64,000 nt of DNA. Origin: Flagellimonas sp. S3867. GTDB taxonomy: Bacteria > Bacteroidota > Bacteroidia > Flavobacteriales > Flavobacteriaceae. Each line of letters starts with the position of its first letter. Positions within the stretch are counted from its first letter, which is position 1. The translations under genes were made by a program, and so were the position numbers. Location: NCBI RefSeq assembly GCF_014698935.1, contig NZ_JACVMN010000002.1, positions 868,001 to 932,000 of the forward strand. Reading direction: 5' to 3'. Below are positions 17,075 to 26,708 of the stretch, in pieces. The notes under the pieces are model-generated. The model did not search any database. It saw only the letters and a list, made by a program, of their open reading frames with translations, and had not been told where the DNA came from.

Positions 17075-18280
17075 TTATTCCAAATGCTCCGGATAAAGGA
17101 AATTGTTATACGGAAAACGGGTCACATGGATATCACGGACTTCGTCATAGACCCGTTTTCTAAAATCATCCAAATTCTCTTTATTCAATGCTGAAATAAA
17201 CAGCGCCCGATCCCCAATTTTGTTGAACCAAGTTTTCTTCCAATCCGCCAAGGTGAAATGAGATTTTGTTCGTTCAGTCACCAGATCATCCTCGTCAATC
17301 GTTTCAGGAACGTACTGATCAATCTTGTTAAAAACCATTATTGATTTTTTGTCGGCGCTTTTGATTTCATCCAAAATTTGGTTTACCGAAGCAATGTGTT
17401 CCTCAAAATTGGGATGGGAAATATCCACCACATGCAATAACAAATCTGCTTCGCGAACCTCATCTAAAGTGCTTTTAAAACTCTCTACCAATTGTGTGGG
17501 CAATTTTCGGATAAAACCAACCGTATCGCTCAACAAAAAAGGGAGGTTGCCAATGACCACTTTACGCACAGTGGTGTCCAGAGTGGCAAAAAGTTTGTTC
17601 TCTGCAAAGACATCACTTTTGCTGATGACGTTCATCAAAGTAGATTTACCCACATTGGTATATCCCACTAAAGCCACCCTTACCAGAGCACCACGATTTC
17701 CACGTTGGGTTTCCATCTGACGGTCGATCTTGGTAAGTTTCTTTTTTAAAAGGGAAATTCTATCACGAACAATTCGTCTATCCGTTTCAATCTCTGTTTC
17801 ACCCGGACCTCGCATTCCAATACCCCCTTTTTGTCGCTCTAAGTGAGTCCACAGTCCGGTCAATCTAGGTAATAGATATTCATATTGTGCCAATTCTACT
17901 TGGGTACGTGCATAACTAGTTTGTGCCCGTTGTGCAAAAATGTCCAAGATTAAGCTTGTTCGATCTATAATTTTACATCGAAGTTGCTTTTCAATATTTC
18001 GTTGTTGTGCAGGAGAAAGCTCATCATCAAAAATTACCGAGCCTATATCATTTTCTTTCACGTACTTTTCCACTTCTTCCATTTTCCCACTACCAATTAA
18101 GGTTTTGGGATTGGGCACGTCCATGCGCTGTGTAAATCTGTGGAAGACTTCCCCACCAGCAGTATAGGTAAGAAACTCCAATTCGTCCAAATACTCCTGT
18201 ACCTTGCGCTCATCTTGTTCTCGGTTGATTACACCGATGAGCACCGCCTTTTCATAATTTGTAACCTTCTTTTCTAGCAT
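17075..18280 (-). CDS. hflX: HflX, ribosome-associated GTPase
   Basis: The 401-residue length and order fit HflX: an N-terminal domain with NPKTLIGSGKMEEV and FDDELSPAQQRNIEK, a linker with GGIGMRGPGETEIETDRR, then the G domain with G1 GYTNVGKST, G3 DTVGFIRKLP and G4 NKID. HflX binds 50S subunits and rescues stalled or heat-damaged ribosomes. It is a single-gene unit convergent with the lipoprotein upstream. A CAAATCTA on the plus strand at 18297-18304 gives a minus-strand -7 element. Confidence 0.95.
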   Translation of the reverse strand: MLEKKVTNYEKAVLIGVINREQDERKVQEYLDELEFLTYTAGGEVFHRFTQRMDVPNPKTLIGSGKMEEVEKYVKENDIGSVIFDDELSPAQQRNIEKQLRCKIIDRTSLILDIFAQRAQTSYARTQVELAQYEYLLPRLTGLWTHLERQKGGIGMRGPGETEIETDRRIVRDRISLLKKKLTKIDRQMETQRGNRGALVRVALVGYTNVGKSTLMNVISKSDVFAENKLFATLDTTVRKVVIGNLPFLLSDTVGFIRKLPTQLVESFKSTLDEVREADLLLHVVDISHPNFEEHIASVNQILDEIKSADKKSIMVFNKIDQYVPETIDEDDLVTERTKSHFTLADWKKTWFNKIGDRALFISALNKENLDDFRKRVYDEVRDIHVTRFPYNNFLYPEHLE

Positions 18281-18296
18281 GGAATCAATTAAAGTG

Positions 18297-18304
18297 CAAA
18301 TCTA
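18297..18304 (-). promoter_or_regulatory. -7 element of the hflX promoter
   Basis: The minus-strand reading is TAGATTTG, a match to TAnnTTTG, 17 bases before the hflX start codon. No -33 element was found. Confidence 0.4.
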
Positions 18305-18376
18305 AACAATGTTTACGAAGCTGTTTTGTACATTGGGTTTTAATAACTTTAGAAATACACACCAAACCATTTTATA

Positions 18377-19324
18377 TTGAGTATACTAAAAGACCATTAT
18401 ACTGTCGCCTTTTACAATCTTGAGAACTTTTTTGACACTAAGAACGACCCCCACACGTTGGATGATGATTTCACTCCCGAAGGGAGGAAGGTATGGAACG
18501 ACCGCAAATTTGGAAAAAAAGTAAAAAAAATGGCCAAGGCCATCTCGCAGATAGGCTTGGAAGATAGTGAAACAGCCCCAATACTTGTTGGCATTGCGGA
18601 GGTAGAAAACAAAAATGTCATTAATGCCTTGTTGGGATCAAAGGCAATGCGGGATGAGGACTATTATTATGTGCATTTTGATTCTCCGGATGAAAGGGGC
18701 ATAGATACCGCATTGATTTATCATCGTGAACATTTTGAAGTCTTGGAAGCTGAGATTATTCCACTTCTTATTGAGGATGAAGATGGGGACCGGGACATGA
18801 CAAGAGATATATTATATGTTCATGGGCAATTACATAATGAGGAAGTACATGTTTTTGTAAACCACTGGCCTTCCCGAAGGGCTGGATCCGATGAAACCCA
18901 ACACAAAAGGATCAAGGCGGCAGAAACCATCATCGGAAAATTAAATATAATGACAGAAAAGAATCCCAATTGCATTATTATGGGCGATTTTAATGATGAC
19001 CCAAACTCGGAGAGCATTCAAAAATTGATGGAAACAGGATTATTTATTAATCCGATGCAAAAATTGTTGTCACCGAATTCTGGAAGTGCCAATTATAAAG
19101 GTGAGTGGAGTTTGTTTGATCAAATCTTAATATCGCATAGCTTTCTCAATTATGAGAACGGCACACACAGCTTTAAAAAGGCCAACATATTTTCACCTAA
19201 ATTTTTAAAGGAATGGAAGGGCAAGTATAAGGGTAATCCGTTCCGAACATTTGTGGGAAAAAAATACTTGGGCGGTTATAGTGACCACTTTCCGGTATAT
19301 GTGGTTTTAAAGGAGAATAAATGA
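18377..19324 (+). CDS. Endonuclease/exonuclease/phosphatase family protein
   Basis: The 315-residue product has the EEP-fold landmarks in order: FYNLENFFDTKNDP at the N-terminus, GIAEVENKNV with the metal-binding Glu, FVNHWPSR, GDFNDDPNSES and a C-terminal SDHFPVYV with the catalytic Asp-His pair. This is the cytoplasmic type seen across Bacteroidota; no signal peptide is seen. The start is a TTG at 18377, because there is no in-frame ATG near the N-terminus and a stop lies nine codons upstream. The substrate (DNA, RNA or phospholipid/inositol phosphate) cannot be told from sequence. Confidence 0.85.
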   Translation: MSILKDHYTVAFYNLENFFDTKNDPHTLDDDFTPEGRKVWNDRKFGKKVKKMAKAISQIGLEDSETAPILVGIAEVENKNVINALLGSKAMRDEDYYYVHFDSPDERGIDTALIYHREHFEVLEAEIIPLLIEDEDGDRDMTRDILYVHGQLHNEEVHVFVNHWPSRRAGSDETQHKRIKAAETIIGKLNIMTEKNPNCIIMGDFNDDPNSESIQKLMETGLFINPMQKLLSPNSGSANYKGEWSLFDQILISHSFLNYENGTHSFKKANIFSPKFLKEWKGKYKGNPFRTFVGKKYLGGYSDHFPVYVVLKENK

Positions 19325-19382
19325 TTGTGGAAGTTCGATGAAAGGTAAAGTGTTTGACTCGAATTCCACAAATTGATACCAA

Positions 19383-19408
19383 TGTCATCCTGAGCTTGAT
19401 GAAGGATA
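19383..19408. repeat. REP-like intergenic element TGTCATCCTGAGCTTG type
   Basis: TGTCATCCTGAGCTTGATGAAGGATA resembles a short imperfect palindrome (TGTCATCCTGAGCTTGTCGA...) that I recall as common in intergenic regions of many bacteria. It lies in the 260-base gap before the subtilase gene. Confidence 0.5.
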
Positions 19409-19523
19409 GGTTGCCTGAGGGGGATCGATTTGAAAGAAAGAAAAATACTACACCACATAAAAATGGGATTTCACAACAGCTCGTCTTTAAAAGTGATGTA
19501 ATTCATCGAAATAAAAGGGTTTT

Positions 19524-19557
19524 TTGTCGACATTTTTTTGATTCAATAATAGTTTTG
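19524..19557 (+). promoter_or_regulatory. Promoter of the subtilase gene
   Basis: TTG at 19524-19526 and TAGTTTTG at 19550-19557 are separated by 23 bases, matching the Bacteroidota promoter pattern. The start codon is 27 bases downstream. Confidence 0.55.
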
Positions 19558-19584
19558 TAGTCCAAATCCTACTCAACCTTAATT

Positions 19585-21780
19585 ATGGATTGCAAAAAAA
19601 CGCCCTCGGCAACAAGAACTTTTTCGCCTCTCATATTTTTCTTTTTGGGAATTTTTTTTGCTTTTGGCCAGTCTGATGCCAACAAAAAACTCATTCAATC
19701 AACATATAATAAGCATCAGATTTTCTCTTTGGTCACTGCAATGAAGGCAGAGTATAGATCCAATGAAGCCAAAATTAACCAGCTCCTTAAAACCAAAGCA
19801 TGGAAACGATTGGAAAAGCAGAAGGATGGAACTGTTGTGGAATTGAAGGATATTGGAACGGATGGCACGCCTCTTTTTTATACAACTTTGAACGACCCAT
19901 CCAAACAAGTTTCAAGAGCAAATACGTTGTATTCCAATGGACTTTTGAATTTAGGTTTGGACGGTTATGGTCTGGAGGTTGGGGTCTGGGATGCTGGAAG
20001 CGCGCTAACATCACACCAGGAATTTGACACTCGGGCGAGGAGTATTGACAATTCAAAAGAAGTTAGTCTGCACGCCAGCAGAGTGACAGGACACCTTATT
20101 TCTTCTGGAATAAAGCCAAATGCAAAAGGGGTGGCCTATGGCGCTGAGGTTTTATCACACGATTGGACGAGGGATAAAATAGAAGTGGCTGAAGCTGCCG
20201 CAAATGGGTTGTTGTTAAGCAACCATTCCTACGGAATAAAATCGGATAGGGTTCCTGATTGGTATTTCGGTTCTTATATTAAAGTGTCCCAGGATTGGGA
20301 TAAAATCATGTACAACGCGCCCTATTATTTAATGGTTTCGGCAGCAGGTAATGCACAACGATCTTATGACAATGCATCACCCAATTTTGGTAAAACAGCG
20401 GAAGGGTTTGACCTCTTACTTGGATTTGCCACTTCCAAAAATGGATTAACAATAGCAGGGGCAAACACAAAAATTGGTAACAAGGGAGAACTCAAAGAAG
20501 CCAATGTCACCAGTTACAGTAGTTTGGGCCCTATAGATGATGGGCGGATAAAACCTGATTTGGCTGGAGATGGCTCTTCAATATTTTCAACAAGTTCAAG
20601 CAGTAACTCCAGCTATGATACTTCCATGGGAACATCAATGGCTACTCCAGGGGTAACGGGATCTCTGCTTTTATTACAACAATATCACGAAGAACTGTAT
20701 GGAACTTATATGAAGGCAGCTACCTTGAAGGGACTTGCGCTACATACAGCAGATGACGTAAATGCCAAAGGCCCTGATTACAAAATGGGATGGGGTGTCA
20801 TGAATGCCAAAACTGCAGCGGAACTTTTACAAAATAAAGACTATAGTAGCCTGATTCATGAAGAAAACCTTTCCGAAGGAAATACATATGAACTGAAAAT
20901 ACGTGCAAATGATTCTGAAAACCTTTTGGTATCCATTAGCTGGACCGACCCAGAGGGTGAATTTATCAATAGAGGAGATATGAACAATAGCACGCCTGCA
21001 TTGATTAATGACCTTGATGTTCGAATCACTCAAAATGGGAAAACCTACCTACCTTGGAAATTAAATCCCGCTAATGCCAATGATGCTGCCACCAAAGGAG
21101 ATAACAGTGTGGATCCCTTTGAGCGTATTGAGATTGCCAATGCAAAAGGAAATTATACCATTACCATTAGTCATAAAGGAATGTTGAAACTTGGCACCCA
21201 AGATTTTTCCTTAATTGTATCAGGGGCACAGGTTACAAATTGCATGGCTAACAGTCCATCTGATTTTGAATTGCTTGTTGCAACGGAAGAATCAGCAACC
21301 GTTTCATGGACCAATACCGAAGATACTTTTTATGAGGTGCAATACAAAGCTTTGAACGAAACTGCTTGGCAAAATGAGACGATATGGGAAAGTAATTTTG
21401 AACTTCCCAACCTTAAGGTTGGGACTACTTATCAAGCCAAAGTAAGAGCCATATGTACTGAAAATATCACCTCCGATTTTTCAGATGACATTCAGTTTGT
21501 GTTTAAAGGAACCGAAACCGAGATTTTTGTTAATGAACCATTTTCTTTTAATGAGGAATTACAGATTTCGGTATACCCAAACCCTGCAACGGACTGGTTG
21601 ACATTGGATGCTAAATTATCGGCTGATGCGGTCTATTCCATAATAACGACTTCCGGTAATACCATACAAAGTGGAGGGGCCGATGCGTCCATCGATGTTT
21701 CAGGTTTGGCATCGGGACTCTACGTATTGGTGGTTCAAGATTATTCTGGAATAAAAAGTACCAAGTTTTATAAGAATTAG
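19585..21780 (+). CDS. Secreted subtilisin-like serine protease with T9SS sorting domain
   Basis: The 731-residue product has a signal peptide (FFFLGIFFAFGQ), then an S8 peptidase domain with a complete catalytic set: Asp136 in VGVWDAGSA, His163 in SLHASRVTGHL, the oxyanion Asn256 in SAAGN, and Ser351 in GTSMATPG. The Asp motif reads DAG in place of the usual DSG/DTG. A jelly-roll-type region follows, then a fibronectin III domain (about residues 555-640), then a type IX secretion C-terminal domain starting at VYPNPATDWLTLD and ending GLYVLVVQD ... KFYKN. It is probably exported through T9SS and released or attached to the surface. A good promoter precedes it and a terminator follows. Confidence 0.92.
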   Translation: MDCKKTPSATRTFSPLIFFFLGIFFAFGQSDANKKLIQSTYNKHQIFSLVTAMKAEYRSNEAKINQLLKTKAWKRLEKQKDGTVVELKDIGTDGTPLFYTTLNDPSKQVSRANTLYSNGLLNLGLDGYGLEVGVWDAGSALTSHQEFDTRARSIDNSKEVSLHASRVTGHLISSGIKPNAKGVAYGAEVLSHDWTRDKIEVAEAAANGLLLSNHSYGIKSDRVPDWYFGSYIKVSQDWDKIMYNAPYYLMVSAAGNAQRSYDNASPNFGKTAEGFDLLLGFATSKNGLTIAGANTKIGNKGELKEANVTSYSSLGPIDDGRIKPDLAGDGSSIFSTSSSSNSSYDTSMGTSMATPGVTGSLLLLQQYHEELYGTYMKAATLKGLALHTADDVNAKGPDYKMGWGVMNAKTAAELLQNKDYSSLIHEENLSEGNTYELKIRANDSENLLVSISWTDPEGEFINRGDMNNSTPALINDLDVRITQNGKTYLPWKLNPANANDAATKGDNSVDPFERIEIANAKGNYTITISHKGMLKLGTQDFSLIVSGAQVTNCMANSPSDFELLVATEESATVSWTNTEDTFYEVQYKALNETAWQNETIWESNFELPNLKVGTTYQAKVRAICTENITSDFSDDIQFVFKGTETEIFVNEPFSFNEELQISVYPNPATDWLTLDAKLSADAVYSIITTSGNTIQSGGADASIDVSGLASGLYVLVVQDYSGIKSTKFYKN

Positions 21781-21823
21781 AATGTATAGTATCGCCAATT
21801 TTAAGATTGTGCCACAAACTTCT

Positions 21824-21862
21824 AAAAGGTCAAGTTTTTTGTACTCCTTGATCTTTTTTATA
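21824..21862. terminator. Terminator between the subtilase and exonuclease genes
   Basis: AAAAGGTCAAG (21824-21834) pairs with CTTGATCTTTT (21847-21857) through one G-T pair, with a 12-base loop and a T run after it. It overlaps the 3' end of the convergent exonuclease gene. Confidence 0.6.
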
Positions 21863-22571
21863 CTTTTTTAATTTCATCTTCAGACAGTAATTCTTCGTTG
21901 CGAAGCCGTAAAAGTACCTGTGCGGTAGTGACAACATCGAGTTCACAATAGCTTACAATTCTATCTAAGTTTTTGTCCTGATAAAAAACATCTTTCACCA
22001 TACTGCCGTCCATATCCTCCTTGGGAGAAGGAATGCCCAGCACATGGGCCAACAATTTTAAAGAAGTGAAATGTTTGTAATCACCAAACTTCCATAATTC
22101 CATGGTATCCAAATGAGGAACTTCCCAAGGCTTTTTTCCAAATAGATTTAATTTATAGGGAAGTTCAATATCATGGATCAGCATCCTTCTGGCGATATAT
22201 GGAAAGTCGAACTCCTTACCATTATGGGCGCATAAAAGATGCATTGCTTTGCTAAAATGTTCTTGGAGTAATTGTTTAAACTGTTTCAGCAACTTTTGCT
22301 CCTCACCAGCAAATGAAGTAACCCTAAAATTTCTGGCATCCCCCTTTAAGGTGAAATAGCCAACCGAAATACAGACGATTTTTCCAAATTCCGCCCAAAT
22401 TCCAGCGCGATCATAAAAATCTGCGGCCGAAATTTCATCTTTTCGCTGGTACTGCGATTTTTGTTCCCAAAGCACTTGGGTATTTTCATCCAAATCATTG
22501 AAGTTCGGCTGTTGGGGCACCGTTTCAATATCCAAAAAGAGAATGTTCTCTATATGTAGTTTTTTGAGCAT
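21858..22571 (-). CDS. 3'-5' exonuclease, PolB-exonuclease-like (DnaQ superfamily)
   Basis: The 237-residue product has the DEDD-type exonuclease motifs: LFLDIETVPQ (Exo I), CAHNGKEFDFPYIARRM (Exo II) and YCELDVVTTAQVLLRL (Exo III). This fits the predicted 3'-5' exonuclease family related to the proofreading domain of polymerase B. It has no signal peptide and acts in the cytoplasm on nucleic acid. ATG 22571 (MLKKLHIENILFLD) is chosen; an in-frame ATG at 22598 adds nine residues. The gene is convergent with the subtilase and divergent from the next lipoprotein. Confidence 0.85.
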   Translation of the reverse strand: MLKKLHIENILFLDIETVPQQPNFNDLDENTQVLWEQKSQYQRKDEISAADFYDRAGIWAEFGKIVCISVGYFTLKGDARNFRVTSFAGEEQKLLKQFKQLLQEHFSKAMHLLCAHNGKEFDFPYIARRMLIHDIELPYKLNLFGKKPWEVPHLDTMELWKFGDYKHFTSLKLLAHVLGIPSPKEDMDGSMVKDVFYQDKNLDRIVSYCELDVVTTAQVLLRLRNEELLSEDEIKKV

Positions 22572-22633
22572 AATGGAAAATACTAATTTAATCGACATGC
22601 CGATTGCATGATCTAATAAATCGTATCTTGTAA

Positions 22634-23755
22634 TTGATAAATGCTTTGAAATTGAAAACTTGGATATGGTTGGCCGTGGCTTTTTGCCTTGCCGGATGTT
22701 CTTCCGACGACCAACTGCAAGAAGATACTCCTGCGTCTAAAAAAGGGAGTTTCGTTGCGGTGGGTGAGGATTTGAACAAGGTTTTTCAATATAATTATAA
22801 TGCAATTTCCGATAGCGGGATTACTTTTGACCTCACCCAGGAACTCGGGATTCCTCCCACGTATTTGACATTAGGTCAAAAAGAGGATTTGTTGTCTTTT
22901 TATACCTTCTCAACAGGAGCTTTCTCATTGGCTACCAAAGATATTTCCACAGGTGCAGTAAACACTTTTCCAAGTTTTTACAACAATATTGCGGATAGAT
23001 CTGTGGCTTGGGGAGTAAATAATGAAACCACTGCGTTTTTTGCATATTTTGGACCAGCAGGCTCCCGTAATCTAGGAATTTTGGCCGCTGATTTGGATGG
23101 ATCCAATCAAATAGATGCCAATGTCGATTTTAATGTTGAAAGAACCTTGGGTCCCATGCTGTATGATGGTATCCTGTACATATCATACAGAGACCTTCAA
23201 GGAAATTATAAATTAACGATTTATGATACCAATTTAGGTACTGTGGGCACTATTTTGAATTTTGGTGCCACAGCATTTAGCTTTTTGATAACTGAAAATG
23301 GGGATTTGGCGATATTCAAAAATGAGGTGAGTCCTACTTTGGAAATATATGATTCAAAAAGTCTAGCATTTATCGAGAATGTTACGTTGGATATAAACTT
23401 GGGATTTTCTCCTGGCCCGGTCGATGACGCGTTTTTAATAGATGACAAGATCTATTTTAATGTTGGATACCCACAACCTTCAAGGTTTGCAACTGGCCCT
23501 GCGATTTATGATTTAAATAGCCAAGAATTGGCAATTTTAGATTTGTTCGCATTAACTAATGAGGTAGAGGAAGAAATCGGCCAAACGTTACAAATAACTA
23601 CTCAAGTTTATCATAAATCCGAGAAAGTTTTTCTTACAGGCTATGGTACCGTAGGCGATGATGTGCTAGGAGGCGTTTTTCAAGCTTCTACAGATGGTAA
23701 ATTGTTAGAGAATATTACTTTGCCTTTTTTCCCCACTTATTTTGTTAGAAATTAG
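22634..23755 (+). CDS. Lipoprotein, beta-propeller-like, unknown function
   Basis: About 370 residues follow a lipoprotein signal (WLAVAFCLAGCSSDD). The body is beta-rich with repeated phrases such as YDGILYISYRDLQG, LTIYDTNLGT and DDKIYFNVGYPQP, which suggests propeller blades. I recognise no family. No ATG is available at the N-terminus; the start must be a TTG at 22634, 22646 or 22652. The last codons overlap the convergent ogt stop by a few bases. Confidence 0.6.
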   Translation: MINALKLKTWIWLAVAFCLAGCSSDDQLQEDTPASKKGSFVAVGEDLNKVFQYNYNAISDSGITFDLTQELGIPPTYLTLGQKEDLLSFYTFSTGAFSLATKDISTGAVNTFPSFYNNIADRSVAWGVNNETTAFFAYFGPAGSRNLGILAADLDGSNQIDANVDFNVERTLGPMLYDGILYISYRDLQGNYKLTIYDTNLGTVGTILNFGATAFSFLITENGDLAIFKNEVSPTLEIYDSKSLAFIENVTLDINLGFSPGPVDDAFLIDDKIYFNVGYPQPSRFATGPAIYDLNSQELAILDLFALTNEVEEEIGQTLQITTQVYHKSEKVFLTGYGTVGDDVLGGVFQASTDGKLLENITLPFFPTYFVRN

Positions 23756-24222
23756 AAGAGGGATTGTTGGGGAGATGGGCTTTCATGTTCGAGAAGCCAT
23801 TTTTTCCGATGAAGTCCTCCTGCATATCCAACAAGGTCTCCGTTGCTCCCAATAATCCTATGACAAGGAATCACAATCCAAAGCGGATTTTTGCCATTGG
23901 CAGCGGCTACTGCACGAATGGCTTTTGGGTCACCTAATCTCTTGGAAAGCTCCATATAGGAAAGCGTTTTTCCGAAGGGGACTTCTTTAAGCGCTTGCCA
24001 CACTTTTTTTTGAAAATCTGTCCCTGATGGATTCAATTTCAGGTCAAAATTTTCGCGTTTACCCTCAAAATATTCCTGAAATTGATAAACTGCATCTTCT
24101 AAAACCTCTGGAACTATACCAATAGGTTTTTCTTCGTCTAAAACGCGGATAGCTGCAAGCCCATTTTCATCACCTTCAAGCTCTGCTATACCCATAGGTG
24201 TTTGTAAATAAGCAAATTCCAC
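23752..24222 (-). CDS. ogt: Methylated-DNA-protein-cysteine methyltransferase
   Basis: The 156-residue product has the Ogt/MGMT active-site motif VIPCHRIIG; the methyl-accepting cysteine is Cys120. The helix-turn-helix segment SKRLGDPKAIRAVAAANGKN precedes it. It removes alkyl groups from O6-alkylguanine in a single-use reaction. Translation starts at a GTG that overlaps the stop of the upstream CNNM gene by one base (TAGTG), which implies translational coupling. It is the last gene of the long minus-strand run. Confidence 0.93.
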   Translation of the reverse strand: MEFAYLQTPMGIAELEGDENGLAAIRVLDEEKPIGIVPEVLEDAVYQFQEYFEGKRENFDLKLNPSGTDFQKKVWQALKEVPFGKTLSYMELSKRLGDPKAIRAVAAANGKNPLWIVIPCHRIIGSNGDLVGYAGGLHRKKWLLEHESPSPQQSLF

Positions 24223-25343
24223 TATTTTAGGTCATTTTTAACTTCAATAATTCCAATACGCTTGGCCCTACTCTCCCAGTTCTTTCTAGCAAGTATTTGA
24301 AGGTCTTCCACATTGTCACTTTCGTCCATAATTTCCAATCCTAGCAAGGTTTCTATGACATCTTCCATAGTGACCAATCCACTTACCGAACCATATTCAT
24401 CTACAACCAAGGAAACATGTTCGCGTTTTTCCACAAATTTCTCAAAAAGCTCTGGAATGGGCTTGCTCCGATTGGTGACCAAAATTTCCCTTTTAATGGC
24501 ATTCAAGGTTTGTTTTCCTTTTTTGTTGATAATCGCTTCCAACAACTCATCTTTAAGGAAAAAACCGGTGATGTTGTCCATCCGATCTTTATAAAGGGGG
24601 ATTCTTGAAAACCGGAGCGGACGATTGGCTTCAAAAAATTCTTGTATGGTAGTATCTTCCGAGGCAATTTTCATGACCGTTCTTGGCGTCATAATATCCT
24701 TTGCCAGAATTTCATCAAATTTTAGAAGGTTTTTAATGACTTTGGATTCTGATTCCTGAAAAACCCCTTCTTCATGGGCGATATCGGTCATGGCCGTGAA
24801 ATCTTCCCTGCTTAGGACACTTCCATGGTGCCCCTTTTTACCGATAAGTTTGGTAAATAATTGCAATACCCAAAGTAGTCCGATCCATTTAAGGATAAAT
24901 ACCATCAACTTTAGCGCTTTGGCCGTAAAATTGGCCAACTGTTTCCAATAAGTGGCCCCTATGGTTTTCGGGATGATCTCTGAGGCAACCAAAATCAAAA
25001 TGGTCATTAGGGTAGAAACCACTCCTACCATTAAATCCTCGGTGAACTCAAATCCAAACAAGCTCCGTGTTGTCGTTCCATAAAGGTCAGCATAGGCAAC
25101 TTTTGCCTGTACACCAACCAAAATTGCACCTACGGTATGTGCAATGGTATTTAAGGTGAGTATTGCGATAAGCGGCTTGTCCACATCCTTTTTTAATCCT
25201 TCTAGCAAAGTTGCGTATTCCTTGCCCTCCTGCTTTTTAACATTGATGAAGGTGGGGGTAATACTCAACAAAACTGCTTCCAATATGGAGCAGAGAAATG
25301 AAAAGAAAATGGAAATAAATGCGTAAAAAAGGAGGAGGCCCAT
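24222..25343 (-). CDS. CNNM/CorC-type protein with DUF21 and CBS domains
   Basis: The 373-residue product has an N-terminal DUF21 membrane domain (about residues 1-190, with at least three hydrophobic segments and SEIIPKTIGATYWK), then a CBS pair (about 200-330: DIMTPRTVMKIASEDTTIQE ... VSLVVDEYGSVSGLVTMEDVIETLLG). Such proteins are implicated in divalent cation, mainly Mg2+, efflux. The C-terminal CorC_HlyC domain seen in longer relatives is missing. It is coupled to ogt through overlapping stop and start codons. Confidence 0.88.
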   Translation of the reverse strand: MGLLLFYAFISIFFSFLCSILEAVLLSITPTFINVKKQEGKEYATLLEGLKKDVDKPLIAILTLNTIAHTVGAILVGVQAKVAYADLYGTTTRSLFGFEFTEDLMVGVVSTLMTILILVASEIIPKTIGATYWKQLANFTAKALKLMVFILKWIGLLWVLQLFTKLIGKKGHHGSVLSREDFTAMTDIAHEEGVFQESESKVIKNLLKFDEILAKDIMTPRTVMKIASEDTTIQEFFEANRPLRFSRIPLYKDRMDNITGFFLKDELLEAIINKKGKQTLNAIKREILVTNRSKPIPELFEKFVEKREHVSLVVDEYGSVSGLVTMEDVIETLLGLEIMDESDNVEDLQILARKNWESRAKRIGIIEVKNDLK

Positions 25344-25386
25344 GCGTTTTATCTAGTTGTACTAAGGTAATGATTAGGAATGAATT

Positions 25387-26685
25387 CTACTCTTGCGAAT
25401 TGACCAAGGCATTATAAAAAACCTGATGCAATGCTGTTCGAATATTTAATTCATACAGTTTTCGATGATCTCTTGATGGATATACCCGGTTTGAAAGAAA
25501 AATAAATACCACTTGGTTTTCAGGGTCAGCCCATGCAAATGTGCCAGTGAATCCGGCATGTCCGAAGCTAGTTTTACTTGCCAATGGGGCTGGATAGGCA
25601 TCGTTTAACGCCAAGGTGTCGTTACCAATCAATGGTTTATCAAAACCCAACCCTCTACGATTTTCGTTTTCCGGAAATTGAACCCGAATAAACTCTTTGA
25701 CGGTTCCCTCTGAAATTATTTGCTTCCCATCAACTTCACCATAATTTTGATAAAACATCATGATTTTGGCCATATCCTCAGCTGTAGCGAATAAACCGGC
25801 ATTTCCAGAAACACCACCTAACAACGAGGCATTTTCGTCATGAACCCATCCTTTCACCAAAGTTTTTCGGAATAGCGTGTCTTGTTCTGCCGGGACAATC
25901 TTATTTGGAAAGTCCTTTTTCAAAGGATTAAAGCCTAGGGTCTGACAACCCAATGGCTCGTAAAATGATTTTTTTAAATAGGTTTCGTAATCGGTTCCCG
26001 TCAATTGGGAAATCAATTCAGGGAAAATAAGAAAGGTAAGCCCCGAGTATCTGTATTTTTTTTCCGGAGATACTTTTGAACGATTTATGATGCGATGCAT
26101 TTTTCGCTGAAAACGATTCTTCACAAAAAGACCATCATAAACCTGCCTTTGGAATTTTTTGCTCTGTTTTTCCTTGATGAACCTCTTTTTTATTTTCCCA
26201 TTTTTCATCACCTTGTTCAAAAAGATAATATAGGGCACCAAACCAGCTTGATGGCTCAAAATCTGTCGTAACGTAAGGTCTTTTTTGCTTTTTCTTTTGA
26301 CCCATGGTTTCCAATAGGTACTGAAGGGCACATCCAAATCAAGCTTTTTTTCATCTACCAGCTTCATGAGGGCGGGTAAGGGACCGGTGATTTTGGTTAC
26401 GGAGGCCAAATCGTAGATATCATCCAAACCAACACGCTGAACATTGTCATAGGTATGATAGCCATATGCTTTGTGAAAGATTACTTTGTTGTTTTTGGCT
26501 ACGAGAATCTGTGCCCCAGGAAATGCTTGTTCTTGAATTCCCAAAGTCATTATGGAGTCGACCTGATGGTTGATGTAGGCTTCATCAATTTCCATTTTTA
26601 ACGGAATAGGAGGTTCCGAACTAAATTGCGCAACAGCAGATTGCACAACACAGAAAAGAAATAGAAATTGGATTGACCTTTTCAT
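25387..26685 (-). CDS. Exported serine hydrolase of the beta-lactamase family (class C-like)
   Basis: The 432-residue product has a signal peptide (FLFLFCVVQSAVAQ) and the SxxK motif at residues 95-98 (ASVTK). The second motif reads YSGLTF where YxN is usual, and FGHAGFTGT supplies the HxG-type third motif. These proteins are esterases, D-peptidases or transpeptidase-related enzymes in the periplasm. It sits 23 bases after hemB, so it is co-transcribed with the heme cluster for no obvious reason. Its substrate is unknown. Confidence 0.85.
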   Translation of the reverse strand: MKRSIQFLFLFCVVQSAVAQFSSEPPIPLKMEIDEAYINHQVDSIMTLGIQEQAFPGAQILVAKNNKVIFHKAYGYHTYDNVQRVGLDDIYDLASVTKITGPLPALMKLVDEKKLDLDVPFSTYWKPWVKRKSKKDLTLRQILSHQAGLVPYIIFLNKVMKNGKIKKRFIKEKQSKKFQRQVYDGLFVKNRFQRKMHRIINRSKVSPEKKYRYSGLTFLIFPELISQLTGTDYETYLKKSFYEPLGCQTLGFNPLKKDFPNKIVPAEQDTLFRKTLVKGWVHDENASLLGGVSGNAGLFATAEDMAKIMMFYQNYGEVDGKQIISEGTVKEFIRVQFPENENRRGLGFDKPLIGNDTLALNDAYPAPLASKTSFGHAGFTGTFAWADPENQVVFIFLSNRVYPSRDHRKLYELNIRTALHQVFYNALVNSQE

Positions 26686-26708
26686 TTTGGGTTGAATAGG
26701 TTATAAAG

